A stretch of 64,000 nt of DNA from Micromonospora foliorum (GTDB lineage: Bacteria > Actinomycetota > Actinomycetes > Mycobacteriales > Micromonosporaceae). Of this stretch, positions 51,821 through 60,611 are shown piece after piece. The notes beneath the pieces are model-generated. The model was not told the DNA's origin. It saw nothing but the letters and a program-made list of their open reading frames with translations, and did not search any database. Position numbers and translations under genes: made by a program. Location: assembly GCF_022229015.1 (NCBI RefSeq), contig NZ_JAKKFF010000189.1, positions 1 through 64,000 of the forward strand. The letters are read 5' to 3'. How positions within the stretch are numbered: the stretch's first letter is position 1; the number at the start of each line of letters is the position of its first letter.

Positions 51821-54800
51821 TCAGCCGATCCGATAGGCCCGCTGGATCGTCTGGGTGACCGTGTTGCCGGCGGTGTCGGTGGCGGTCAGTCGTAGCGAGA
51901 CGAATCCGGCCCGTCGCGGGTGACTGATCACCGCGACGGTCCGGAGCACCGGCAACGCGACCCACGTCCGGCCGTCGTCGAACGACGCGGACACACCGAG
52001 CGTGCGGTTGGGGGTGGCCTTCGAGCCGGCCTGCCGGTCCAGCGCCACCGGGATCGTCATGATCCGGCCGGCCCGTGCCGTGTTGGTGTCGTCGAGCACG
52101 GGCGTCGGCCGGGCTGTCGTCAGGGGCAACCGCTCCGGCGACGTGGTGTGCGCCGAGGTGAAGGTCCAGGCCACCGAGACCGACGTCGACAGGGTGTCCG
52201 GGGCGTCTCGGGTGGCGGTCGCCTCCAGACGGTAGGTGGCCTTCCCGGCGGGCACCGCGAACTCGGCCCACGGGCTGTCCGAGGCGCCGATCTCCCTACC
52301 GTCGCGCAGCAGCCGGAACCGTACCGGCCGATCGTCGCGGCTCGCGGGGCGACCGGTCGCGTCGCCGAACAGGGGTACCGACGCGATCGAGATGGTGTCG
52401 CCGTCGCGGCCCGCGTACCCCAGTGGTGACAGGGTCGGCGCCTGGGCCACGGTGGGTCCGAAGGGCGCCGCGTTCCAGGTCTGGGTGTACGTCCGCCCCG
52501 ACGTGAACGTGGACTCCTGCGTCGTCAGGTTGTCTCCCTCGACGAACGTGGACGTCCAGACGATGCCGCCGTCGGTGTTGTAGTACTCGGTGCCCCTGAA
52601 CGGCAGGTCGACAGGCGTGTTCGACCCGATCGGGCCCGATCCTCCGGGCGCCGACGCGCGGTGGAACCGCACGGCCGTCGCCGTCGTGGACTGGCTCCGG
52701 TAGGTCGTTCTGACGGTGGCGAGGTTCTTCGGCGACAGCTTCCCGGTCAGGCCGGTGAACATGTCGCCGTTGCGGACGTACGCCAGGTCGTAGGTGTAGG
52801 GGCTGTTCCGGAAGGTGCCGTCCTTGCCCGGTCGGGCGAGCCCGACGCCCAGCGTCGCGGTGAACTCGGGTGCCGCGACGGCGGGCCCGAGCCGGCCGAA
52901 GAAGACGTCAGCGAAGGAAACCCCGCTGAGTTGGACGCCCGGGTAGCGCATGCCGTCGTCCCAGTTGGCGCTCACGTTGATCGAGATCGGCGCGGCGTCG
53001 TGCTGCGGCACGGTCAACGCGACCGGCTTGGCGTTGCGGGCGTCGACCGCCTCGGTGACCGGGCCACGGACGTCCAGGACCGGCTGTGCGAGCAGGGTCG
53101 ACACGCCACCCTCGTGGATCGTGCTGTACAGCGCGTAACGACCCTTGGGCAGCCGCAGGACGCCACCGCCCGGTGTCGCGGCGAGGGTGCTGAACTCACC
53201 GGTGGTCAGGTTCGCCGCCACGGTCGTGTACTCGGTGGCCGGCTTGCCGTCGCGTCCGGTGTGGTCGAGCCGTACGTCGTAGCTCTCGATCTCACGGTTC
53301 AGCACGAAGGGCGTCCGTACCCGCAGGTCACCGGTGCCGGTCGCGGTCAGCGCCCCCTGGTAGACGCCGTCCGGGGCGTCCACCCGGGTGTCCACCGTGA
53401 TCGTCGCCTCGGCGCGGCCACCGGCCGGCACCACAAGCGTGGCCGGGCTGACGGTGAGCATGCCGGCCGGCGCCGGAGCGATGGCCAGCGTCAGGGTGAC
53501 CGGCGCGGTGCCCGTGTTGCGGTAGCCGACGACCTGGGTGATCGGGCTGTCGTCGGCGTGCGGCCAGCGCTGCACCGGAAAGTCGATGGCGGCGATGTCG
53601 GAGGCGACCGGCTGGGCGACCGCGCGGGCGATGTCCACCCGACCGGCGCCCTGCTCGTAGATGGTGTCCTCGCCGGTCGGCTTGGCCGAGTCCATCAGGG
53701 CGGCCTTGAGCTGCGGGCCGGTCCAGTCCGGGTGTTGCCCGGCGAGGATCGCGGCGGTGCCGGCCACGTGCGGGGTCGCCATCGACGTACCCGACATGGT
53801 GGCGTAGTCGCCGCCGGGGGCGGCGGCCACGATGTCGACGCCGGGCGCGCTGATCTCGGGCTTGATGTGGTTGTCGCCGACGCGCGGGCCACGGCTGGAG
53901 AAGTAGGCGCGCTGGTCGTCGGCGTCCACGGCGGCGACGGCGAGGGCATCGTCGGCGGAGGCCGGCGAGGAGACCGACTTCGGCTTCCCCTCGTTGCCGG
54001 CCGCGACCACGAACAGGGTGCCGTACCGGTGGCTCAGCTCCTGGACCGCGGTCTCCAGCGGGTCCAGGCCGGGTGCGTCGTCGCCGCCCACGCTCAGGTT
54101 GACCACCCGGGTCCGCGGCGCGAGCCACTGCATGCCGGTGATGATGTCCGAGTCCTGGCATTCGTTGGTGGCGCAGACCTTGCCGACGAGCAGCTTCGCC
54201 CCCGGCGCCACCCCGCGGTACCTGCCTCCGGACGCGGCGCCGCTGCCGACGATCGTCGACGCCACGTGGGTGCCGTGGCCGACCGAGTCGCTGGGGTCGT
54301 TGCCGCCGGTGAAGTCGCGGACCTCGGTGAGGTGCCCGGCGAAGTCGGGGTGGGTGGCGTCGATCCCGGTGTCCAGCACGCCGACGGTGACGCCGGTGCC
54401 GTCGAAACCGGCCTGCCACGCCGCCGGGGCACCGATCTGCGGCACGCTGCGATCGAGGGAGACCGCGCGCTTGCCGTCCAGCCAGAGGTGGGTGACCCCC
54501 GGGGTGAGGGTGCGCGCGGACGCCGTACCCCGGGTGAGCGACGCCCAGAGCGTCACCCGGTCGTCCCGGTCCGCCCGGACCGCGAGCGCGTGCGCGGCCG
54601 GGAGATCCGCCCGCACCCGCCCGGCGCCTTCGGTGGTCGCGGTCCGCGCCCGCGCCGCCAGGTTCTCGGGGTACGCGACCAGCAGCGGCAACTCGGCCGC
54701 CCGGTCGTCGTAGCCGAACTCGCCGAGCGTGGTCAGGTCGAACAGACGTCGATCCAGCCGCCCGTCCCGCACCAGTGGCATCGCGTCCACCGGGATGACG

Positions 54801-55051
54801 TACTGGTGACCGTCCTCCCGGCTGCTCACGAACCGCATCGCGGCCCGCCCTGGCCCGCGCTGGATCTGCGGGCGACCCGCTGCGTCCAGCGACACCCGGT
54901 CGCCGGTGATCAGGGTGAACGTCCCGGCGGTGCCGGGGACCGTGGCCGCCGGCATCTCCTGCGCGTTCGCCGGTGGGGCGGTCAGGCCCGCCGCAACCAG
55001 CGCGGTCGCGAGTACGCCGGCTGTCAGGGCGCGTCGTTGCCGTCGTCGCAC
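51821..55051 (-). CDS. Secreted S8 subtilisin-like serine protease
   Basis: 1076 aa from a GTG at 55051 with GGAGAGG ahead; the frame is open to 55225. Signal peptide RRRQRRALTAGVLATALVAA ends near PPANA-QE. A pro-region with an LITGDRVSLD start precedes the S8 domain: Asp in TVGVLDTGIDATHPDF, His in SVGHGTHVASTI, Asn in VVAAGNEG and Ser in MSGTSMATPHVAG. About 550 C-terminal residues are beta-sandwich-like (a CARDB-like part and others) with no membrane anchor. It is a large extracellular protease. It is convergent with the SDR gene. Confidence 0.95.
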   Translation of the reverse strand: MRRRQRRALTAGVLATALVAAGLTAPPANAQEMPAATVPGTAGTFTLITGDRVSLDAAGRPQIQRGPGRAAMRFVSSREDGHQYVIPVDAMPLVRDGRLDRRLFDLTTLGEFGYDDRAAELPLLVAYPENLAARARTATTEGAGRVRADLPAAHALAVRADRDDRVTLWASLTRGTASARTLTPGVTHLWLDGKRAVSLDRSVPQIGAPAAWQAGFDGTGVTVGVLDTGIDATHPDFAGHLTEVRDFTGGNDPSDSVGHGTHVASTIVGSGAASGGRYRGVAPGAKLLVGKVCATNECQDSDIITGMQWLAPRTRVVNLSVGGDDAPGLDPLETAVQELSHRYGTLFVVAAGNEGKPKSVSSPASADDALAVAAVDADDQRAYFSSRGPRVGDNHIKPEISAPGVDIVAAAPGGDYATMSGTSMATPHVAGTAAILAGQHPDWTGPQLKAALMDSAKPTGEDTIYEQGAGRVDIARAVAQPVASDIAAIDFPVQRWPHADDSPITQVVGYRNTGTAPVTLTLAIAPAPAGMLTVSPATLVVPAGGRAEATITVDTRVDAPDGVYQGALTATGTGDLRVRTPFVLNREIESYDVRLDHTGRDGKPATEYTTVAANLTTGEFSTLAATPGGGVLRLPKGRYALYSTIHEGGVSTLLAQPVLDVRGPVTEAVDARNAKPVALTVPQHDAAPISINVSANWDDGMRYPGVQLSGVSFADVFFGRLGPAVAAPEFTATLGVGLARPGKDGTFRNSPYTYDLAYVRNGDMFTGLTGKLSPKNLATVRTTYRSQSTTATAVRFHRASAPGGSGPIGSNTPVDLPFRGTEYYNTDGGIVWTSTFVEGDNLTTQESTFTSGRTYTQTWNAAPFGPTVAQAPTLSPLGYAGRDGDTISIASVPLFGDATGRPASRDDRPVRFRLLRDGREIGASDSPWAEFAVPAGKATYRLEATATRDAPDTLSTSVSVAWTFTSAHTTSPERLPLTTARPTPVLDDTNTARAGRIMTIPVALDRQAGSKATPNRTLGVSASFDDGRTWVALPVLRTVAVISHPRRAGFVSLRLTATDTAGNTVTQTIQRAYRIG

Positions 55052-55232
55052 ATCGTCCTCTCCGCCACGGGCGTCTCCCGGGTCGGCACGATGACGCCTG
55101 GCCAGGTCGTCAGGTTGATCACCCCGGTGTGACAGAGGCCACAATCTCGCCCCGCGCCGACGCGGCCCGTCCACCCGGGCGAGTTCCATGCGGCGGTGAC
55201 CAGGGGACGAGGCGTGGGAGGGCACCGGTCGG

Positions 55233-55733
55233 ATGCGTGACGCCGAGGAGTTCGACGCCCTCTACGCGGCCTGTGCGGGTCGGGTCGTGGGTCACGTGTA
55301 CGCGCTCACCGGCAACCGCGCCGAGGCGGAGGACGCCGTCGCCGAGGCGTTCATGCGGGCCTGGCAGCGGTGGCGGACGGTGCGGGAGACGGACAGTCCG
55401 GAGGCGTGGGTCCGCCGGGTGGCCTCCCGGATCGCGGTGAGCAGCTGGCGCAAGGCGTTCAACCGGGTACGCGCACACCGCCGGGCCGCGGTCGACCAGG
55501 GTGTGCCCGGACTGAACGAGGACCACGTCGCACTGTTGCAGGCGCTGCAACGGCTGAGTGCCAACGAGCGGCGGGCCGTGGTGCTGCACCACCTCAACGA
55601 CCTCAGCGTCGCGGAGGTGGCAGCCGAGATGCAGGCCCCGGTCGGAACCGTGAAGACGTACCTCGCCCGTGGTCGGAGAGCGATGGCCGGGTTGCTGACC
55701 GATGCGCACCAGGAGGAGACCTCCCATGGCTGA
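55233..55733 (+). CDS. ECF RNA polymerase sigma factor
   Basis: 166 aa starting MRDAEEFDALYAACAGRVVGHVYALTG. Sigma region 2 (AEDAVAEAFMRAWQRWRTV) and region 4 (LSANERRAVVLHHLNDLSVAEVAAEMQAPVGTVKTYLARGRRAM) are present at the usual spacing of ECF factors. The stop overlaps the start of the next gene by 8 bases, the usual sign of a sigma/anti-sigma pair. It is divergent from the subtilase. Confidence 0.93.
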   Translation: MRDAEEFDALYAACAGRVVGHVYALTGNRAEAEDAVAEAFMRAWQRWRTVRETDSPEAWVRRVASRIAVSSWRKAFNRVRAHRRAAVDQGVPGLNEDHVALLQALQRLSANERRAVVLHHLNDLSVAEVAAEMQAPVGTVKTYLARGRRAMAGLLTDAHQEETSHG

Positions 55734-56421
55734 TCCGCGCGACGATCTCACCGCGATCGCCGACGAGGTCCGGCGAGTCACCACGCTGCCCGGGGCGCAG
55801 ACGTTGCGGCACCGTAGCGACCGGCGTCGGCGGCGTCGGGCGGCCGTCGGCGCGGCAGGGCTGGCCGTGGTGGCCGTCGCCGCTGGCACCGCTCTGTCGC
55901 AGGTGCGGACCGACGTCGATACACCGGAGGTTGGCCCGGCCACCCAGGTCGCACCGCCAGTGGTCCCGTCCGCGACCGCCTCGGCGGGACCGCAGGAGAT
56001 CCTCGGCGGCCGGCGGCAGGTCCAGATCGTGCTGCCCGGCATGCGCGGGGCCACGCTGGCGATCGACCGCGACGGCGATCAGGTGCGGGCCACCTCGGAA
56101 CAGGGCGTCGACGACCGGGCGCTGTGGGTGCTGCGCCCCGAGGGCGACAGGTATCGGATCCTGCTGGCGTCCGGTGTCAACGCGGTCTGCATGACCGTGG
56201 TGCACGACGCCGCGCCGGGCAGCGTACGCGGCCGGGCGTGTGATGCCGCCGCCTCGACGCAGCTCTTCCGGATCGAACAGGTGCCCGACGGCAGCTACTC
56301 GATCTTCCAGGGGAAGCGTTACGTCCAGGTGGTCGACGGCACCAATGCCCTGGTCCCCGACCTGCCGGAGGGCCTGACCACCACGTACGAGTTCGAGGAC
56401 CGCGGGCCCGCCCCGCGCTGA
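55726..56421 (+). CDS. Single-pass membrane partner of the sigma factor with external lectin-like domain
   Basis: 231 aa with AGGAGGAG ahead of the ATG. The N-terminal cytoplasmic part of about 40 residues (MADPRDDLTAIADEVRRVTT) is very basic before one membrane helix (AAVGAAGLAVVAVAAGTAL). An external domain of about 150 residues follows (RQVQIVLPGMRGATLAIDRDGD, FRIEQVPDGSYSIFQGKRYVQVV). There is no zinc HxxxCxxC anti-sigma motif. The role as anti-sigma is inferred from the overlap with the sigma gene. The outer domain recalls that of the kinase at 43344. Confidence 0.75.
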   Translation: MADPRDDLTAIADEVRRVTTLPGAQTLRHRSDRRRRRRAAVGAAGLAVVAVAAGTALSQVRTDVDTPEVGPATQVAPPVVPSATASAGPQEILGGRRQVQIVLPGMRGATLAIDRDGDQVRATSEQGVDDRALWVLRPEGDRYRILLASGVNAVCMTVVHDAAPGSVRGRACDAAASTQLFRIEQVPDGSYSIFQGKRYVQVVDGTNALVPDLPEGLTTTYEFEDRGPAPR

Positions 56422-56424
56422 GTG

Positions 56425-56439
56425 TCGAAACCTTTCCGA
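56425..56439. promoter_or_regulatory. Xylan-box-like site, imperfect copy
   Basis: TCGAAACCTTTCCGA, a degenerate form of the CGAAAnTTTCG box at 56538-56548, directly after the sigma-partner gene. Confidence 0.35.
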
Positions 56440-56537
56440 TATCTGGCGCGGGTTCACCGGCAGACCCCACCCGCTTCACGGGCTTGGAGACGCCCTGCGG
56501 TGGGGTTGCCGGGTCGACTGAAGCAGCGGGAAGGTGT

Positions 56538-56548
56538 CGAAAGTTTCG
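56538..56548. promoter_or_regulatory. Xylan-box operator upstream of the CE15 gene
   Basis: CGAAA-G-TTTCG, a perfect inverted repeat like the CGAAACTTTCG boxes of actinobacterial xylanase genes, where LacI-family repressors act. An outer inverted repeat AGGTGTC/GACACCT (56532-56565) frames it. It lies 114 bases ahead of the gene. Confidence 0.7.
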
Positions 56549-56661
56549 GTAAAATATTGACACCTGGCGATCGAAAAGCCCAAGCTTTACGTGGCTGGCA
56601 TTCGTGATCATCGATCACGTTTCGTTCCTTCCTTTCCATCACCACTCGGAAGGAGAGCCCC

Positions 56662-58341
56662 GTGATCATCAGCTCGGGCCGCTCTAGGACCCGATCGGCG
56701 GTCGTCGCGCTTGCGGTAGCAGCGCTCACGGTGGCCGGATCGGTATCGGTAGTGACACGAACGACGAACGCTCAAGCCGCCGTAGGCCCGCTGGCCGCGG
56801 CAGTGGAGGACGAGGGCGCCGACTGCGCCGTGTCCGGCCTGCCGGACCTGGGCTCGCTGCCGACCAACGCCAAGCTTCCCGACCCCTTCAAGAAGCTGAA
56901 CGGCACGACCATCAGCTCCAGGTCCGACTGGCGCTGCCGACGGGCGGAGATCAAGGAGCTTGCCGAGAAGTTCGTCTTCGGCGACAAGCCCGCCAAGCCC
57001 GCGACCGTCACGGGGACGGTGTCCAACAGCACCATCACCGTCAACGTGTCACACAACGGCAGGAGCTCCAGCTTCTCGGCGCGGGTCGAGCTGCCCGGCG
57101 GCACCGGTCCCTTCCCGGCCGTCGTGGTCGTCGGCGGGTTCGGCGCGGACACGGCCACCATCAAGGCCACCGGCGCCGCCGTGATCAGCTACGACCCGTT
57201 GGCAGTTGGCCGGGAGGGCACCCCTCGGAACAACAAGCAGGGCGCGTTCTACAGCATCTACGGCTCGTCGAGCAGCACGGGACTGCTCGCCGCCTGGGGC
57301 TGGGGCGTCAGCCGCATCATCGACGTTATCGAACAGTCCGACGGCAGAATCCTGAAGGCGGACGCGATGGGCGTCACCGGCTGCTCCCGTTACGGCAAGG
57401 GCGCCTTCGCGATCGGTGTGTTCGACCAGCGCATCGCCCTGACCATGCCGATCGAGTCGGGCAGCGCGGGCGTCCCCATCTTCCGGGGCATCCCCGGTGA
57501 GGGCGCGCAGAGCCTGAGCAGCGCGTACGGGGAGCAACCCTGGCTGGGCGACGCGTTCGGCTCGTTCACCGGCAGCCCGAACCGGCTCCCGGTGGACACC
57601 CACGAGATGGTCGCCATGGTGGCACCGCGTGGGTTGTTCATCATGGACAACCCGCACATCGCCAACCTCGGCCCCCGGTCGGCGAGCGTGGCGGCCCTGG
57701 GCGGCGCGGAGGTCTACCGGGCGCTCGGCGCCGGTGACAACATCACCTACTGGTCCGACGTGCAGGACGGCAGCCACTGCGCCAACCGCCCCGAGTGGCG
57801 TACCCCGTTGCAGAACAACATCCGGAAGTTCCTGCTGAAGACCGGCAACGAGCCCGGTGCGATCCGGATTTCCAGCAGGGCGCTCGGTCGGTTGGCCGAC
57901 TGGCGGGACTGGTCGACACCGGTCCTGGCGGACGGCCCGACCACGCCGCCGCCGACCACACCACCCCCGACGACGCCGCCGCCGACTACGCCACCCCCGA
58001 CGACGCCGCCGCCGACCACACCACCCCCGACGACGCCGCCGCCGGCCGGTGGTGGCTGTGCGGCGACGGTGTCGGTCAACCAGTGGACCGGCGGCTTCGT
58101 CGCCACCGTGCGGGTGACCGCCGGCGCCACACCGGTCAACGGCTGGACGGTCGGCATGACGTTGCCGTCTGGCGCCAGCATCACCAGCATCTGGGGCGCC
58201 AACCGGAGCGGCAGCACCGGGGCCGTCCAGTTCACAAATGTCGCCTACAACGGCTCCATCGCAGCCGGGCAGTCGACCGAGTTCGGTTACCAGGGCAGCG
58301 GCACCGGGACGGGGATGATCCCCACCTGCGCGGCCGCGTGA
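56662..58341 (+). CDS. Secreted CE15 glucuronoyl methylesterase with CBM2
   Basis: 559 aa with AAGGAGAG ahead of the GTG/ATG start region. Signal peptide of about 40 residues ends near NAQA-AV. The CE15 domain has WRCRRAEIKELAEKFVFGDKP, VVVVGGFGAD, the nucleophile in VTGCSRYGKGAFAIG, PIESGSAG and HCANRPEW near the catalytic His. A proline-threonine linker of six PPPTT units leads to a CBM2 (ATVSVNQWTGGFVATVRVT, GWTVGMTLPSGASITSIW). It cleaves the ester between glucuronoxylan and lignin. Confidence 0.95.
   Translation: MIISSGRSRTRSAVVALAVAALTVAGSVSVVTRTTNAQAAVGPLAAAVEDEGADCAVSGLPDLGSLPTNAKLPDPFKKLNGTTISSRSDWRCRRAEIKELAEKFVFGDKPAKPATVTGTVSNSTITVNVSHNGRSSSFSARVELPGGTGPFPAVVVVGGFGADTATIKATGAAVISYDPLAVGREGTPRNNKQGAFYSIYGSSSSTGLLAAWGWGVSRIIDVIEQSDGRILKADAMGVTGCSRYGKGAFAIGVFDQRIALTMPIESGSAGVPIFRGIPGEGAQSLSSAYGEQPWLGDAFGSFTGSPNRLPVDTHEMVAMVAPRGLFIMDNPHIANLGPRSASVAALGGAEVYRALGAGDNITYWSDVQDGSHCANRPEWRTPLQNNIRKFLLKTGNEPGAIRISSRALGRLADWRDWSTPVLADGPTTPPPTTPPPTTPPPTTPPPTTPPPTTPPPTTPPPAGGGCAATVSVNQWTGGFVATVRVTAGATPVNGWTVGMTLPSGASITSIWGANRSGSTGAVQFTNVAYNGSIAAGQSTEFGYQGSGTGTGMIPTCAAA
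57948..58047 (+). repeat. Coding repeats of the CE15 Pro/Thr linker
   Basis: A 15/30-bp unit built on ccgacgacgccgccgccgac and ccgaccacaccacccccgac is repeated about three times. It encodes PPPTT repeats between the catalytic and cellulose-binding domains. Confidence 0.85.
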
Positions 58342-58411
58342 CGTTCAGGCTCGGCGCGGAGATCGCAAGCCTCCGCGCCGGGCCATGTCGCGCGGAGGCG
58401 GAGCCCGAGCG

Positions 58412-59074
58412 TCAGAGCCAGACCACGATCCCGGTCAGGTCGTTGAGGACGGCGGCCACGCCCGCCCGGATGGCCGCAGCGCAGCGGTCCGCGGTGAACG
58501 AGTTCGGGTCGTACGTCGAGGACATGCCGAGCCCCTCACCCCGGAACGACGCGCCGTCCCAGTCGACCGCGGTGACGTTGTGGGTGGGCTCGGCCAGTTC
58601 CGCGCCGACCACGAGGAACTCCTCGTCCAGGTGGTTCGGGGTGACAAGTGCGAGCCCGTCGATGAGGTCGTTGCCCGCGCTCACGATGAGGTCCGGGCCC
58701 ATCTCCATCGCCTTGGCGATGCTGGGAACGGCGTCGTGCGCGTTCCCGACGACGATGGTCCTCAGGTCGACGTGCTCGTCGTCGGCCCAATCCTTGACCG
58801 CCGTCACGAGGGCCTTGGTCGGGTTGTCCGCGCCGCTTGTCAGCAGGACGACCCGGTAGTCCTTCGGCGGGTGGACGCCGGCCCACGAGCCGGGCAGCGG
58901 GGTGATGGTCGCCTCCGGCGCGGGCGTCGTGGCGGGGTCGACGAACCCTGGGCCGAGAGTGCCGATGGCGCTGGGCGCCGGACGGGGCTCGGACCAGTCG
59001 TCGCTGGAGTTGCAGGCGGTGACCAGCGCGGCGGTCGCGGCCAGCATGGCAACGGCCCGAAGCGGGGGGCGCAA
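58412..59074 (-). CDS. Lipoprotein, possible substrate-binding (BMP-like) protein
   Basis: 220 aa. The signal sequence ends in the lipobox LVTAC (Cys21). The mature protein has a short disordered spacer and an alternating strand/helix part (YRVVLLTSGADNPTKALVTAVKDW, LRTIVVGNAHDAVPSIAKAMEMGPDLIVSAGNDLIDGLALV, EFLVVGAELAEPTHNVTAVDWDGASFRG). This pattern recalls BMP/PnrA-type periplasmic-binding folds, but it is only about half the usual length and no transporter genes are adjacent. The function is unknown. Confidence 0.8.
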   Translation of the reverse strand: MRPPLRAVAMLAATAALVTACNSSDDWSEPRPAPSAIGTLGPGFVDPATTPAPEATITPLPGSWAGVHPPKDYRVVLLTSGADNPTKALVTAVKDWADDEHVDLRTIVVGNAHDAVPSIAKAMEMGPDLIVSAGNDLIDGLALVTPNHLDEEFLVVGAELAEPTHNVTAVDWDGASFRGEGLGMSSTYDPNSFTADRCAAAIRAGVAAVLNDLTGIVVWL

Positions 59075-59255
59075 GGTGATCGTCCTCCGGGTGGTGGCGG
59101 AAAGTGCGCGTACTTCTTCGTATTCCTATCTCAGTTCCGGTCACCGGTAATCGGTGGGCGGTCGTTCGGGGCTGTTGTTCTCCGGCGGTTCGTCGGTGTG
59201 CGGGTTGGTGTTCACCCACGACATGCAATGTGCACTGGCCAACCGAGGGAGTCGA

Positions 59256-60473
59256 ATGTCAGGCCGCATCCGCCGTACCGTTTTCGTGGCCGCTGTCGGG
59301 TTCGCCGCAGCGGTGGTTCCCTTTCTGGGGGCCGAACCGGCGTCCGCGCACGGTTTCTCGTCGACTGTGTACGCGAAAATAGCGGCGGGAGACGAGGGTC
59401 ACATTCGGACCGGGGTCGAGCTCGAATACGACCTCCTCGTCGTGTCCGCCGCGGATGCCGGCGACGACGACCCGCTCTTCCAGGTGGGAACCGCCGCGTT
59501 CGAGGCGGGCGACACCGCTGCCCAGGCCGCCGCCCTGAAGAGTCACGCGTCGGCGGTCCTCGGGTACGTCTCCGACCGGTTCTCGGTGGGTTCCCGGGGT
59601 GCGGCCTGCCAGCCGACGCAGGTGGGTGACGCGACGATCGGCGAGCGCGAGGGCGTGCCGTACGCGAACCTGCTGCTCGACTGGACCTGCCCCGAGCGGG
59701 TCGACGAGCACGTGGTGCGCAGCGGGCTCTTCCCGGATGACGAGGGCTACGTCAAGGGCACGAAGACGATCGTCACCTACGAGATCGACGGCCGTTCGGG
59801 CAGCGCGGCCCTCGACGCCGCCAACCCGTCCTTCTCCACCGCGCAGGCCTGGTACCAGCGGTTCGGCGAGTTCTTCCTCCTGGGCGCCGAGCACCTGCTG
59901 ACCGGGATCGACCACATTCTGTTCCTGCTGGCGCTCATCGCCGGGTCGCGGCGGCTCCGGGAGATCGTGCTGGCGGCCACCAGCTTCACCCTGGCGCACT
60001 CGGTGACGTTCATGCTCGCCGCGCTCGGCCTGGTCGAGGTGCCGGGGGCGATCGTGGAGCCGGTCATCGCGTTGTCGATCGCCGTCGTCGCCGGCTGGCA
60101 CCTGTGGGGGATCTGGCGGCGCGGTGCGCACGCGGCCGACCTGGAGACGGCGGGGCGCGGGCACTTCAGCCTGGATCGGGCCGGGTGGATCCGCCTCGGT
60201 GTGGTGTTCTGCTTCGGCCTCGTGCACGGCCTGGGCTTCGCGGGCGCACTGGGCATCGACGAGGCGTGGTCGTGGACGCTGCTGTGGTCGCTGCTGGTGT
60301 TCAACGTCGGCATCGAGGTCGTTCAGTTGACGATTATCGCTGTCGTCTTCCCGCTGCTGTTCGTGCTGCGCCGTCGTGCGCCGAAAGCCGGCCTCTGGGC
60401 GACCGGGGCCGTTTCTGCGGGCGTGTCCACTATGGGGTTGATCTGGTTTGTGCAGCGCGTTTCCGGATCATGA
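59256..60473 (+). CDS. HupE/UreJ-like membrane protein
   Basis: 405 aa from the ATG at 59256, with CGAGGGAG upstream. The signal peptide ends near PASA-HG. An extracytoplasmic domain of about 190 residues (HGFSSTVYAKIAAGDEGHIRTGVELEYDLLV) precedes six or seven membrane helices. The HupE/UreJ-2 signature is GAEHLLTGIDHILFLLALI, with FTLAHSVTFMLAALG and CFGLVHGLGFAGAL. The conserved His/Asp residues in the membrane suggest metal (Ni/Co) handling by family analogy. No hydrogenase or urease genes are in view. Confidence 0.88.
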   Translation: MSGRIRRTVFVAAVGFAAAVVPFLGAEPASAHGFSSTVYAKIAAGDEGHIRTGVELEYDLLVVSAADAGDDDPLFQVGTAAFEAGDTAAQAAALKSHASAVLGYVSDRFSVGSRGAACQPTQVGDATIGEREGVPYANLLLDWTCPERVDEHVVRSGLFPDDEGYVKGTKTIVTYEIDGRSGSAALDAANPSFSTAQAWYQRFGEFFLLGAEHLLTGIDHILFLLALIAGSRRLREIVLAATSFTLAHSVTFMLAALGLVEVPGAIVEPVIALSIAVVAGWHLWGIWRRGAHAADLETAGRGHFSLDRAGWIRLGVVFCFGLVHGLGFAGALGIDEAWSWTLLWSLLVFNVGIEVVQLTIIAVVFPLLFVLRRRAPKAGLWATGAVSAGVSTMGLIWFVQRVSGS

Positions 60474-60611
60474 GTAGGGCTAAGTAGTTCGTGAAGTGCA
60501 GTCTTTCGCAAGATCACGTTCATGGTCGGTTCATCAGGCGGCGAAAGCGTGGAATTGCTTCCCCAGCGTCGGGTGAAGGCACAATCCACTTCTCTATTTG
60601 AAAAGGGAACA

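Noticed and set aside
57948..58047. CRISPR-like or tandem regulatory repeat
   Set aside because: The repeats are in frame and encode the Pro/Thr linker between CE15 and CBM2.
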